64,000 bases of DNA from Talpa occidentalis. Its lineage: Eukaryota > Chordata > Mammalia > Eulipotyphla > Talpidae. The position numbers and the translations under genes were made by a program. This document shows positions 38,156 to 48,420 of the stretch, piece after piece. The stretch lies in contig NW_023601433.1 of assembly GCF_014898055.3 (NCBI RefSeq), forward strand, positions 15,610,141 to 15,674,140, written 5' to 3'. Every line of letters starts with the position of its first letter. Position 1 is the first letter of the stretch. The notes under the pieces were generated by a model. It did not search any database and was not told where the DNA came from. It saw nothing but the letters and a program-made list of their open reading frames with translations.

Positions 38156-38464
38156 CAAATTGAGAAACAGATCTTCTCTGGTGGCGGAAGGGGTTAAGCA
38201 CAGCACCATGAAGCTATCCGCAGCCTCTGCAGCATGAGTTGGATCCTGGGTCTGCTAGGGAGCTACCCACATGATGCAGCAGACCTCTCCTGTCTTTCCT
38301 GCTGCTCCCTTCAGCAGTGTATTTCAGTCAGTCTGCCTGTTCTGCTCTCCACTCTGTCTCTGGTGAATCCTCTCACCCCCTTCACCTCTGGCCTATTCCT
38401 CAATTCTTGTATGCATAAATAAATAATTCTTTTAAAAATATTAAAAAAAACAAATTGAGAAGCA
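38156..38464 (+). mobile_element. tRNA-derived SINE, subfamily II
   Basis: The element spans 38,170-38,450. 14-bp TSDs caaattgagaaaca and caaattgagaagca differ at one base. The head is slightly truncated or altered, starting 'gatcttctctggtggcgg'. Confidence 0.93.
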
Positions 38465-38799
38465 CAATATGTGCTAATCACTAACCAGATTTCAGGGACA
38501 TATAAAAAAGGAAGCGAAGCATTTCACTAATCATTTTCTATGGAATATATATTTAAATGGAAGGTTTTAGTATATTTTATAAAAATATATGTTAAAACAA
38601 ATTTTATTTATTTATTCTTACTTTTCATGCAATATTAGATTTTAAATTACACAGTGGCCTGCATTCTATTTAACTTTGTAGTCAGGTATTTCCACTGCAT
38701 TTCTATTGATCTAGAGTATAAGTTTCTCCCTATTTTTTAAATCTAGTCTCTGCTGTCCTATTGGAATTTGAATTCTAGTTTTGCTGAATTCCTGGGAGT

Positions 38800-38915
38800 T
38801 TACTATATTGTTTGATTTGAAAGTTGAGCATAATAATAAAACATTTATAGGGTATATGAGAAGATTAAAGGAGAAAATGCATATAAAACACCTTGAAGAG
38901 TTTTCATTCTCAGGA
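38800..38915 (-). repeat. Possible MIR relic, minus strand
   Basis: 'agcataataataaaacatttatagggtatatgagaagattaaaggagaaaatgcatataaaacacctt' parallels the antisense MIR pattern (ataataatacctacctcatagggtt..gaggattaaatgag..aatgcatgtaaagcactt). Confidence 0.45.
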
Positions 38916-39354
38916 CTCAACAAACATTGGCTTTAATGTCATCAAAAATGGATCTTCTGAGCTCCACCTCTGGAAGGGCAGGGTAGGGAGCACTGAAGAA
39001 CTGTTTCCTAGTGAAACAAACATAAATGGTGAAAATTATTTTTTTTTAAGTTTAAATTTATTCAGGGCTATGGTTTCTGGTCCTTGTAAAGAAGCTAGAA
39101 GGTGTCACTCCCATCCCCAGAGACAGAGTGGGGGATGAAAAAAAAAATAATGATGACCAACTTGAAAATCAATGATTTTCTTGGACTTGCCAGGGAACTA
39201 CAATCACAGTGCAAATCATGGCCCCAAGATCTAGAAAGGCAGGAGAATGCAGAAAAACAGCTGATATCTGCTTCTGGAACAGAAGCCACTGGAACCATAA
39301 ACTGGGAGCAGCATCCACAGGAGGATAATTTCGATGCATAGCTGGAGACTGAGC

Positions 39355-39785
39355 ATATTAGGATTCTCCAGGAAAACAGAACCAACTAGATGTGTATATG
39401 TGTAAACAGGGGAAGAAGTAAAGAGGGTGAGAGAGTTAGAGGGTCGGGGGGTGGGGTGGGGGGGATTGTAGATAATTGACTCACACAATTGTGAACATTG
39501 GTAAGTCCAGAATCTGTAGGGCACGGTCTTAGGCTGAAGTCAAGGGAAGAGTTGAGTTCTCTCACACATGACAGCAGTCTGGAGGCAGAACCACTTTGTC
39601 TTCAGAAGATAAGTCTTTTTCATTTAAGGCCTTCAACTGATTGGCTGAAGCCCACCCGCATCCTTACTTTATCCCAAGGCTGCATATTTAAATATTAATC
39701 TCCTCTAAAAAATACCTTCAAAGCAACATCTAGTCAGGTGTTTGACCAAACATCTAGATACGTTGACATGCAAAGTGAACCATCA
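39355..39785 (+). repeat. Ancient mammalian interspersed repeat, family unassigned
   Basis: It opens 'attaggattctccaggaaaacagaaccaac' and contains 'gactcacacaattgtg', 'aagtccagaatctgtagggc', 'ggccttcaactgattggctgaagcccacccgcat' and an ending 'gtgaaccatcaca'. This block order is common in mammalian genomes, but I cannot name the family securely. A G-rich run within it could form a quadruplex. Confidence 0.6.
39441..39464 (+). other. G-quadruplex-type motif
   Basis: Four runs of at least three G separated by one or two bases (ggg-tc-gggggg-t-gggg-t-ggggggg). This satisfies the usual G3+N1-7 pattern with very short loops, which favours folding. Confidence 0.75.
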
Positions 39786-40435
39786 CACTGACTTTGGAAT
39801 CGTCTGGGAATGAGAGAGCCTGGGGGTCTGAGAAACTTCAGACATCCCAGGCATGAGGAAGTTATCACACATTTCTGTGCTTTACCTCCAGGAACTCCAC
39901 TAGGTTCTTGCTGTGCAGAATCGTGGAAGACACCCTCAACACTAGCAGGGGACGGAGAAAAGCAATCGTGGGGCTACACAGCCAGGGTGCTACATAGCAG
40001 GGACCTACTTTACAGGGGAAAAGATTTACCAGAGCCTGATCTGATCTGGGAGAAGACCCTTCCAGCCATCCTGTCTTATAAAAGGCTGAGGGGAAGGAGC
40101 TAAAGGTGACTGATGTCCTACAGCACTGCTGCTGGTGTTCATGTCCCTCCATGCTTCTTACGGAGCAATGTTTAGGATTCCAAAGATCAAAAACAATAGG
40201 GACCATTCTGATCTTCCCATGAGCTTCAGTCATCCAACTGAGTAAATTCAGGACAAGCCTGAGATTCCAACCCTGTGGCAGGACCTGCGATGCTCATTTT
40301 GGCTCCTGAGCAGCTGCTGAACAACTGGACAGGGCCCCTGATCACCTCTGCCTTTCATCTCCTCAGCCCCACTCCCTTGCCAATGAATCCTTATATTATG
40401 TTAAAATAGGACATCATTACTAGAATTAGAAAGGA
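39786..40435. other. Unassigned stretch with a TATA-like motif
   Basis: No gene supported. tataaaag occurs at 40,077-40,084. The surrounding sequence has the feel of an old LTR, but no second copy or named family can be established here. Confidence 0.4.
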
Positions 40436-40439
40436 AAAT

Positions 40440-40700
40440 ACCAGCTGCTTTTGTCCTCCAGGAAGCACTAATTAGCCAGCAGCCCCCCTGATCGCAGGCT
40501 AATTACAAGCTGGCTGCCTCCTCACGCTGGTGGCTCAGGCTGCAACACCTGCACGTCGGAGCTAAAATATTTTTAGGATCTGGAATTTCCCCCTGGCCCT
40601 TATCTTGCTTTTGATGTCTTCATTACACATCTCTTGCAATAGCTTCCTTGCTGAAGGCTGATTTCCAGCCAACCCATCTTGCACAGTCAAACTGTCTCTT
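40440..40700. promoter_or_regulatory. Candidate conserved non-coding element
   Basis: A repeat-free stretch with several homeodomain-core sites: 'actaattagcc' (about 40,469) and 'ggctaattacaagc' (about 40,497). A near-MEF2 site 'ctaaaatatttttag' lies near 40,562-40,576. Clusters like these occur in developmental enhancers. Conservation cannot be tested here, so this is inference. Confidence 0.25.
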
Positions 40701-42100
40701 GAAAACACAAGTCCTGTCATCATTTCTCTACCTCAGATTTGTCAGCTGCATGTAAATCACAGTACAAACCTCTCCTGGGCCCTGAAGGCTGGTATGTAGG
40801 GACACAAGTCCTCTTGTCCAGCCTCCTGCCAGCCCTTCCTGTCCTCACCTAGCCACAGGCTGCCAGTTTGACTCCCCTAATAACAACTTACACCTCTGCC
40901 TGCTCAGATAATCGCTCTGTGAGCTTTAAAGACAGAAGCAAACTTGACCAACAAAAGAAGAATCTTGAGGTCTGGGGAAAGGGAACTGGCAGCATCTCTA
41001 AAGCTATCCAGGGGTTCTATGGCTCAGCCCAGATGGAGGACAGGTGTGGGCAGGAGATGGAGGGCTGGCGGCAGGTGTCTGGGGAGGCCCAAAGAAAGTG
41101 TGTGCTTTCCAGTGCAGCCTGCATTGGGGTTGCCCCTGCTTACCTGTTTAAATACTACATGGGACCTGACATCCCACTTCTCTCATTGCTGGACTCATCC
41201 AGTGTCCTGCTCATCACCATGCAGCATGTTCTTGTGGCCAGTTTGTTAGATTCCCTTTGCCACAATCTATACCATGGTCTACGCCTGCACCTGTTTCCCT
41301 ACCCGTCCCAGGGCCCACCTTTCCTCTGCTCAGGCCTCTTCACAGAGTCTCCTACATAAAAACACCCATCACAGGCTCTACAAGGATGCCCCCTTCAGCC
41401 CCAAGAAAGAGATGAAGTGTTATGGCAACAGACTGAGAAGTCTCTTTCCCACAGTCCTCTTCTGAGTCAAGAAACACATGCGTATACACAGCCACAAGTA
41501 GTCCAAAGTCAACCAGAGGAGACCAGTCATCAAAAATGAAAGAATAGATACAATTCTTCTGTCTCTTTCCAGAGTCTCCACAGTTTCTGTAACCCCTGAC
41601 TGCATTATGACAGCTGGAGGAGGTAGGGTGCTGGGGTCCTGCCAGCTTTAGGCTTCAGCTGCAGACTGAAGGCCCTGCCTAGACTGAGCTCTTAGTTAAT
41701 GAATGAGTGGTGATGTCACTTACCTGGGATTGTGCAGGAGTGTCAGGACCTCAGAGAGAGACAACCTCCACTGGAAAAATCTCAAAGGGACAGTGGGTAG
41801 CTCCTCGGTCTCCCAAATCTTGGCAAGCTTGGCCATCACCTCAACGCAGCCTCCATATGAGATCCCCTCCTCATTGCTACCACCTTGCTGCATTGCTCTT
41901 CCCTCCTCAATGGGCTTTTGCTTTTTACCCATTTTATTTTGTATTAATATCCACCTAGTGTGCACCTGTGTGCACACCTGACTTCCACGTGCCCTATATG
42001 GACAGGGGAGGGAGCACCATGTGCAGTACCCTGCATAGACCCCATCTTGCTGGACCCCAAGACCACTGCCAAATCTTAGTTTTCTTTAAAGTATTGGCTT
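40701..42100. other. Unassigned, moderately GC-rich gene-free stretch
   Basis: The longest open frame (163 codons, 40,868-41,359) has no recognisable domain. Some segments (near 40,700-40,860 and 41,110-41,350) have an L2-like texture, too weak to call. Confidence 0.4.
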
Positions 42101-42310
42101 GAGGTTGACAATGCAGTTTTGAATTTTCTCATGAACTTTCTGTGTGCATGTCTGTCTCTGTGTCCAAATTTCCCCTTTTAATAAGTCAGAGTGGGTTAGG
42201 GCCCACCCCACTCCAGTTGGACCTTATCTTAATTCATCTGCAGAGTTCCAAATAAAATCTCATTCTGAAGTACTGGGCTTAAGGCTTCCACAGGTGAGTT
42301 CTGGGGGTGT
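42100..42310 (+). repeat. Ancient interspersed repeat fragment
   Basis: 'tctgtgtccaaatttccccttttaataagtcag', 'ggttagggcccacccca', 'ttatcttaattcatctgcagagttccaaataaaatctcattctgaagtactggg' follow a common ancient mammalian repeat pattern. Family not assigned. Confidence 0.55.
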
Positions 42311-42883
42311 ATTATCCAATTAATCAGTCTTCTGGGACCACGGGGCATATAACTTACACTTATTTCTGTAAATAAAGTCAAATTCTATGTTAAGTTTAAT
42401 CTTGGCTTCTCAAAGAATGTTCCTTTCCTTTAAGCAATTTTACTCAAGTCAGGAGTCAGCTCCCTGAGGGACCATAGAAGTCACTCCCCTGCATGCACTG
42501 CTTGTTGGCCTGAGGCCCCAGCTGGCTCCTCTTTCATGGGATACACCTGCACCTCCCCTCACCTGAGCCTTTTCTCACTCAAAGCCCCAAAGCTTCCAAG
42601 TTCTCCTAGGCTCGCCTCCTCCTCTTCTCTACTGTGCAGACATCCTTTTCAATTGTGTGTGGGCACATTTCTGCCCCTTGTGTTCGTCAGAGTCTCTGTA
42701 TAGCTGTTTTTGATGGATACAGTTCTGAAGATGAACCCCAAGAGTCTCACCCCTAGTGTTCACTCCGATGTTAATCTAGGGACTACTGTGAAGGGATGTT
42801 CTAGATGTAATTATAATCCCAAGTTGGTAGACAGTAAAATACAATACAGATACTATGTGGTGCACAAGTTCCAGCCAGGCTTT

Positions 42884-43106
42884 AAAAGCAGAGAACTTTT
42901 GGTGTGCAGACCTCTCCTGCCGCCCGCTGCTCCCCTCAGCAGTGTACTTTGGTCCTTCTGCCTGCTCTGCTCCTCGCTCCGGCTCTGGTGAATTCTCTCA
43001 CCCTCCTGCGCTTCTGACTGTACCCAGTGCTTGTTTAAATAAATAAATAAATAAAAATCTTCCAAAAAAAAATCTTGTTAAAAAAAAAAAAAAGCAGAGA
43101 ACTTTT
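42884..43106 (+). mobile_element. 5'-truncated SINE, subfamily I, with 17-bp TSDs
   Basis: Only the 3' two-thirds of the SINE is present (42,901-43,089), starting at 'gtgtgcagacctctcctgccgcc'. Perfect 17-bp TSDs aaaagcagagaactttt bracket it. The left target reads ttt|aaaa, the canonical L1 endonuclease nick. The A-rich tail is interrupted by 'tcttccaaaaaaaaatcttgtt'. Confidence 0.95.
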
Positions 43107-43450
43107 TTCAAGCAGAAGATTAAGTGAGCTTCTGGGCAGGGGAAAGATTCCACAATGCTGGCTTAAAGATTTGGGAGGATGGTGCCCATATCAACAGGTC
43201 ACCAAATGAGGGTGGCCTCTGGAACCCAGAGCTCACAGTCCACAAGGAATCAGGGACCTAAGTCCTGCAGTTGTAAGGACCAAAATTCTGCCATGAACTT
43301 GGAGGAGCTGGGAAGCAGATTTTTCCCAGTCTACACACAAGAGCCACACCTTGTGAGACCCACAGCTGAGAATCCAGATAAGCCCACTTGAACTTCTGTC
43401 CTACAGCATTCTGAGACAATAGTGGGTGTTGTTTTCACTTGCTGCACTTA

Positions 43451-43612
43451 CGTTATATTATGTTATGTTATGTTACGTTACGTTATGTTGCGTTATGTTA
43501 TGTTATGTTATGTTATGCTATGCTATGCTATGCTATGCTATGCTATGCTATGCTATGCTATGCTATGCTATGCTATGCTATGTTATGTTATGTTATGTTA
43601 TGTTATGTTATT
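43451..43612. repeat. Pentanucleotide microsatellite (TATGT)n(TATGC)n(TATGT)n
   Basis: About 32 units of 5 bp, with a homogeneous gctat core of about 13 units (43,517-43,580) flanked on both sides by gttat units and a few gttac/gttgc variants. A 5-bp period is open in all three plus frames and yields false MLCYA/MLCYV peptide ladders. Confidence 0.97.
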
Positions 43613-43630
43613 TTAATACTCAGAAGCAGA

Positions 43631-43903
43631 GGGCCTCCCCTGGTGTTGCAGTGGTTGAGCGCTGGGCTGTGAAGCTGCCCGCAGCCTCTGCAGCACCGGT
43701 TTGATCCCCGGCCACTGGCGAGGGTCCCATATAGTGCAAAAGAATTCTCCTGCCGTGCCTGCTGCTCCCCTTAGCAGTGTATTTTGTCAGTCTGCCTGTT
43801 CTGCTCCCTGCTCTCTCTCTGGTGAATTCTCTCACCTTCCCACACTTCTGACTGTACCCAGTGCTTGTATAAATAAATAAATAAATAAATCTTAAAAAAA
43901 AAA
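43631..43903 (+). mobile_element. tRNA-derived SINE, subfamily I
   Basis: Full-length copy with A box 'tggtgttgcagtggttgagcgc', B box 'ggtttgatcccc' and a subfamily I end 'gactgtacccagtgcttg'. It sits about 18 bp downstream of the pentanucleotide array. Clear TSDs were not found. Confidence 0.92.
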
Positions 43904-44179
43904 TTCCAAATCCCATGGAAAAAAAAAAATAGCAGCAGTGGGTAACAAACACTCCCTAACCTGAGGAAGCATCAGAAGATATTAACTGTGTCCTCCCACC
44001 ACCAGGCCCCAGTGCTGATAGAGTACCAAGTCCCCAGCAGACCTTTTCACTGACTGATGGGGGCCTGGGTAATTTTGTGTTCTGCCGTGTGCTGATGGGC
44101 GCTAGTTGCTATGGTTTCTCTGCATTTGCTGTTGAAAATATATCACACAGCCAGATACCCACGATGCTTTCTGTAGCAG

Positions 44180-44470
44180 GGTCTCCTATCAGTTGAAAAT
44201 AAGTGAGACCCTGTGAATGCCAATAATTTGAAATAGCTCAGCTGCAGTCAAATTAAATTACTTTAATAATTAACATCAACTCCCAGATATGAAATTAAAT
44301 CTGAGTGGAAGAAAAATAATAACAGAAGAAAATCACCTTCCTGCTGCTAAAATCAAAGCTCATCTGCCGAGTTTTATATGACTGTACGTTCTCTCTTGTA
44401 AACCAAGAGGGTTACTGTTGACGCGGTCACCATAGAAACGTGGACAGATTTGGTTCTTCTCCACCAGGTC
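44180..44470. promoter_or_regulatory. Candidate conserved non-coding element with an X-box-like site
   Basis: Repeat-free DNA containing AT-rich homeodomain-type cores ('aataattaacatc', 'caaattaaattac'), an E-box 'cagctg', and 'gtcaccatagaaac' at about 44,427-44,440. The last fits the RFX X-box (GTNRCC-N0-3-RGYAAC) except for one base. Regulatory function is inference only. Confidence 0.25.
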
Positions 44471-45130
44471 AGGGTCCGAGGTTCTGCCTCCCTGCCTCAA
44501 GTCACAAATGAGCTATGTTAGTCCCAACCTGCTGTTGAAGGGCACACATGTCCAGGGACACAAGTTGGCAGCACGTGGTGGGAAATTTGGGGGGGTGTGC
44601 ATTGCTGCACCCAGACTTGAGGAATGCTCACCTCTGCAACCTACCCCGCTGCTACTGCTGGCCCAGGGGCTTGTCTACAGGGCTTGCTCCCCCTCCTGCC
44701 ACCTCCCCTCCAGCATCTTCTTTCTTGCTTCAATTTCCTTGTACTTTCTAGACTTACTGACTGCAGGCATGCTTCCTAGTACATGCCGCGGTCACCAGGC
44801 TCAGTCTTGCTCTGATTGCTTGTGTTTGCTCAGTGGGCTGGGTGAGGGAATGGCCCTCTGGGACCAAGTGAAATGGGGGAGCCAGGAGGCAAATGCACAG
44901 CAATCAGCTGGTGGACAGGACTCAGGACAGGAATTTGGGTGGCATAGGCCCTTTCTTCCCTTTTACTAGTATTTGCAATATGTACTGCTTGTGCTAGAGT
45001 GGGGATATGTGTGCATGTGTGGTGTATGCACTTATGTGTGTGACAGCGAGTGTGTGAGTATGATTATGAGACCATTCAAGAGAGGTGGCCATGGTAAGCA
45101 CCTCCCCTACGGAAGGCTCATTCAGGGGTC
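44471..45130. other. Gene-free stretch
   Basis: An open frame of 153 codons (44,508-44,969) shows no domain or signal I recognise. A TG/ATG-rich run lies near 45,000-45,065. Confidence 0.5.
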
Positions 45131-45580
45131 ACACACATCAAGTTATTCATCTTTAAAACTGGAGTAACAGGGCCTCTCTGGTGGTGCAGGGGTCAAGATG
45201 TAACCTATGAAGAAATCCGCAGCCACTGCAGCACAAGTTCGATTCCTGGCTGGCCAGGGAGAAACCCACATGGTGGGACCGATCTCTCCTATCTCGCCCG
45301 CTGCTCCCCTCAGCAGTGTACTTCGGTCTGTCTGCCTGTTCTATTTCCCCACTCTGTCTCTGGTGAATCCTCTCACCCTCCCGTGCATCTCTGGCCTGTA
45401 CCTCAATTCTTGTATAAAAATAAATAAATCTTTAAAGAAATAAATAAATAAAACTGGGGTAACATTAGTCCCATTTCACCAGCTTCTTGTAAGAGTTTGA
45501 AAATGAAGTCTATCTAAATAGATCAGCATCATGTTTTAGGATGGATATAGGTAGGTGCTCAACATCAGTTATTTCAACTG
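45131..45580 (-). repeat. MIR relic, minus strand, split by a SINE
   Basis: 'gttattcatctttaaaactgg' before and 'aaactggggtaacattagtcccatttcaccagcttcttgtaagagtttgaaaatgaa' after the SINE together read as antisense MIR. 'ataggtaggtgctcaacatcag' follows at the far end. Confidence 0.6.
45155..45464 (+). mobile_element. tRNA-derived SINE, subfamily II-like, inside MIR
   Basis: The element spans 45,170-45,449. 15-bp TSDs aaaactggagtaaca and aaaactggggtaaca differ at one base, and the target has ttt|aaaa at the nick position. The B box reads 'agttcgattcc'. Confidence 0.95.
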
Positions 45581-45592
45581 ATGAGGTTTTTT

Positions 45593-46405
45593 GAGTTAGT
45601 GCGGGGCCCTTGGGTTCACTCTGGGAAAGGTGTCACCAGAGCTCCCCTTTCAGCGACACGTGGTGAGTTCCCCAGGCGAGTTTCTCCAGGAGACACAAAC
45701 ATTAGTTATATTTAAAGGGAAGGTTTATTAGGAAGGGATAAAACAGTTAAAGACACTTGCAGAGACACAAGCTGGCAGGAAGAGCTGCCCCAGAAGGGAC
45801 AGGCTTGCTGAGAAAGGCCTGCATGGTTGCAGGTGGGCAGCCTTGAGGAGAGTGGCCTCCGCTGAGGGAGGTCAGTGAAGAGAAGTCCTGGCAGGTACAG
45901 GGCACTGGCAGGCAGGAAGCTGCCCTGCAGAGGAGAGAGTTGGTGAAAAAATGCACCTGTAGAGTCACAGGTGGGCAGAGGGAGTGCTGCCCCAGCCCAC
46001 GCAGAGACTGCACTGAGATAGTCTTCTGTCTGGGAGGGGTCACTCCTTGTGAGCCTTCGGGTTAGTTGCTGATTTGGGGTAACTAGGTAGAATTTGGATA
46101 ACTATGTAGAATTTGAAAGGGAAGTAAGATTCCACAATGGGCTCAATCTCCATATCTTTACTTTTGGATGTGCCCTTGGGTACCTGCTTGGATGTTATGC
46201 TTTGTAATCTAGGCATCTGAGTCTCAGGATATTAGTCTGCGCCTAAGGATACTAGTTTCCAAAACTAGTCATCTGTGCCTAAGGATCTTAGTTTCCATAG
46301 CTGTGTCAATGGCTATGCTAATCTCTTCTACCCCAACCTCCTTGTGGGAGCCAGGTTTCTGGTCTTGTGGCCTCCTTTTCAGTTTTTGTTCTATTCCTGT
46401 CCTCC
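45593..46405 (-). mobile_element. ERV-type solo LTR, copy 1
   Basis: The stretch aligns along its length with 62,097-62,788 in the same orientation. On the minus strand it carries an AATAAA polyadenylation signal (tttatt at 45,724-45,729), followed by about 130 bp to the element end, as in a retroviral R-U5. The body has two degenerate copies of a block with 'gcaggaag.agctgccc..cacaggtgggcag'. No retroviral internal region adjoins it. Minus-strand frames here are LTR artefacts. Confidence 0.75.
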
Positions 46406-46409
46406 ATCA

Positions 46410-47690
46410 GCTATCACTTTCTTTGTCTCCTTTTATTGGGGTTATTTTGATAGCAGTGAATTACCATGACTTTAGCACTGACTTTTGCTCTTGTTGGGAC
46501 TTTGGGACAATACCTAACCCTCTCTGCTCCACTTTTCCCCATGCCCAGGGTGGGCGCCACAGACTTGCTGACACAGCAGTGCCCATGAGGGCACCTCTTA
46601 TCCTGCAGAGAGCTGCTTCAATCACTTACTGCCAGATTTTCTGGTGCCACCCTCTTTGCTGCTCCAGAAAAAGAGAGGCACATGACCGAGGCCACACTGA
46701 TCACTCGAGGCGCCTCATCATCCCCGCATGGCTCCTGAGCTAGACACCTCCGAGGTTTTTTCTTCTTACTTACCTTGGCATGCATCACACAAAGGGAGGG
46801 GACCAGTTTCTATAAACTGCAAACATTCTAAAAGCAGAAGTAAAAGGATTTCTTTCAGGGTGGCCTTTCTAGTTGTTAGTCTATGACCTGTTTGGCTTTT
46901 GTGTAAATCAGGGTTTTTAAAAGCAAGTCAGGATGTCTGACTCCCCGGGAGACTCTCCTAAAGAATGGTGCTCTGCAGTGTCCTTCCTCCCCTGTCAGTT
47001 CTGAACTCCTGCAGTCACACTGCACTTGCCTCTTCCCATTCCACAGAAGTTACTCTCACTAGTAAGTGACCTTCCGAGCTGCAGAATGCACAAGTCGCTT
47101 TGTGGGGTTTCTGTGACTTAACTTCTCTGCAGCACTGTGTCTGTCAACACCCCCCTAAACTGGCTCTCAGGCCTCCTGTGATAGTGTTTTCTCCCTTCCT
47201 CGGGCTACTCCCATCACAGTGGGGCCAGAACAAGCTTTACTTAATGTTGACTCTCGAGAGTCAATTGTTGCATTTTCTGTGATTTTGCTAGCTAGCTGAT
47301 GCCTCATCGGTGTCTGAAATTGGCCATGGTGGGAGGATTTACACTACAGAAATCAGCAAAAGCCACAAGTCTTTTATTTTCCTTTCCCACTGAGCTGGTG
47401 GAGGGGGTGATAATATCGTAAGATAAACCTTGCCTTCAGATGTCTTGCCTCGGGCTATCGTAAGATAGTTTTCTTTAATAAGAAGGTTATTTCTGAAGCT
47501 GACCTTCAGTCTAGGTAATCTGCATTCTCTAAGTTATGGTAACAGAGTCTTTCAAGGCTCACAGGGCCTGGCAGGTCTTAACTCCACTTGCCAAGGTGAT
47601 GTGTGCTGGAAAAAACCCACTTTGATAAATCTTGGAAATAGTTTATCTGAATATTTGGAGGGAAATCAATTATATGACAGAAAGACAAAT
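46410..47690. other. Gene-free stretch
   Basis: No gene is supported. A frame at 46,303-46,743 begins inside the LTR. An 18-bp perfect palindrome lies at 47,247-47,264. Confidence 0.5.
47247..47264. repeat. 18-bp perfect palindrome
   Basis: ttgactctcgagagtcaa equals its own reverse complement and has a ctcgag centre. It contains tgactc/gagtca half-sites like those of AP-1/bZIP proteins in mirror arrangement. A palindrome of this length is expected about once in several windows of this size by chance. Confidence 0.85.
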
Positions 47691-48420
47691 ATTTGAACCC
47701 ATCACTATTCTGTTTAAAAGCTTTGGGTGGCTTCCCATGGTCTGTACAATCAGAAACCCTCTCCAGCATCTGCTTCCATCTCTCTCGCGCGCAAAGCCCC
47801 ATCCTCCTGCCTCCATCTCTCCAAGCTGCTGCCTTTGACCCGAGTCTCCTCCTCTGCACTCACTCTGCGTCCCTTTTACCAGCAGAGAAAAGCTCATTCA
47901 TCATGCTCAGTCTAAATGCTACATCCTGGGGGGCTCCTTCTCTTCCTCTCCAGGCAGCAAGAATCCCTGGCCAACCTGCCCTACAGCCAAACCTCCATTT
48001 AGTGACACTCATCAGCTTCCCTTGCTTCTGGCACTCCTGGTTTCCAGGAGGTAAGACTGTAGCCGCAGGCCTGGTACCGCCTTGCGTCATCATTGAAGCC
48101 ACGGCTTCTCACATCCAGTTCCTTATTTTCTGTCAGGTGTGTCTCCCTGGGATCATGCTCTCCAGGATTTTGCTTCAGGCAGATGGCTGCCTTTATTCCT
48201 TCAATCATTTTGTCATTTCCACTGTGTCTATGGTTTCAAAGTGAAGAACTGATTATGTCACTCTTCTGCTAAAATTGTTTCTGGTGAGAACCAGCCCTCC
48301 TTTGCTGGCCTCTTGGCACACCCTCCTGCACCCGGGGCAGGTCAGAGCCCTCACTCCCCACATCCCAGCTTCTCAGCATAAGCAGCTCTCCCTGGGCGGC
48401 TCCTTCCCTGTGCCTTCAGG
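47690..48420 (+). mobile_element. L2 LINE relics
   Basis: Two diverged matches to the L2 3' region occur. One is 'cccatcactattctgtttaaaagctttgggtggcttcccatgg' near 47,697. The other is 'gaactgattatgtcactcttctgctaaaattg' near 48,244. Both parallel the L2 text 'tgatcatgtcactcccctgcttaaaa..ttcaatggcttcccat'. Intervening text is C/T-rich and L2-like. The 183-codon frame across it is not credible as a gene. Confidence 0.5.

Noticed and set aside
40077..40084. TATA box as a promoter
   Set aside because: An isolated tataaaag in old repeat-like sequence, with no downstream gene.
40868..41359. 163-codon frame
   Set aside because: No recognisable domain, no promoter or splice context, and a competing frame on the same strand.
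43422..43704. Long frames encoding repeated MLCYA/MLCYV peptides
   Set aside because: They are translations of the 5-bp microsatellite, open in all three forward frames.
45747..46043. Minus-strand 98-codon frame similar to one at 62,160-62,447
   Set aside because: Both lie inside the two copies of the same LTR. The similarity is repeat homology.
47693..48244. 183-codon frame
   Set aside because: It overlaps L2-like relics and shows no domain. The C/T-rich composition keeps stops rare.
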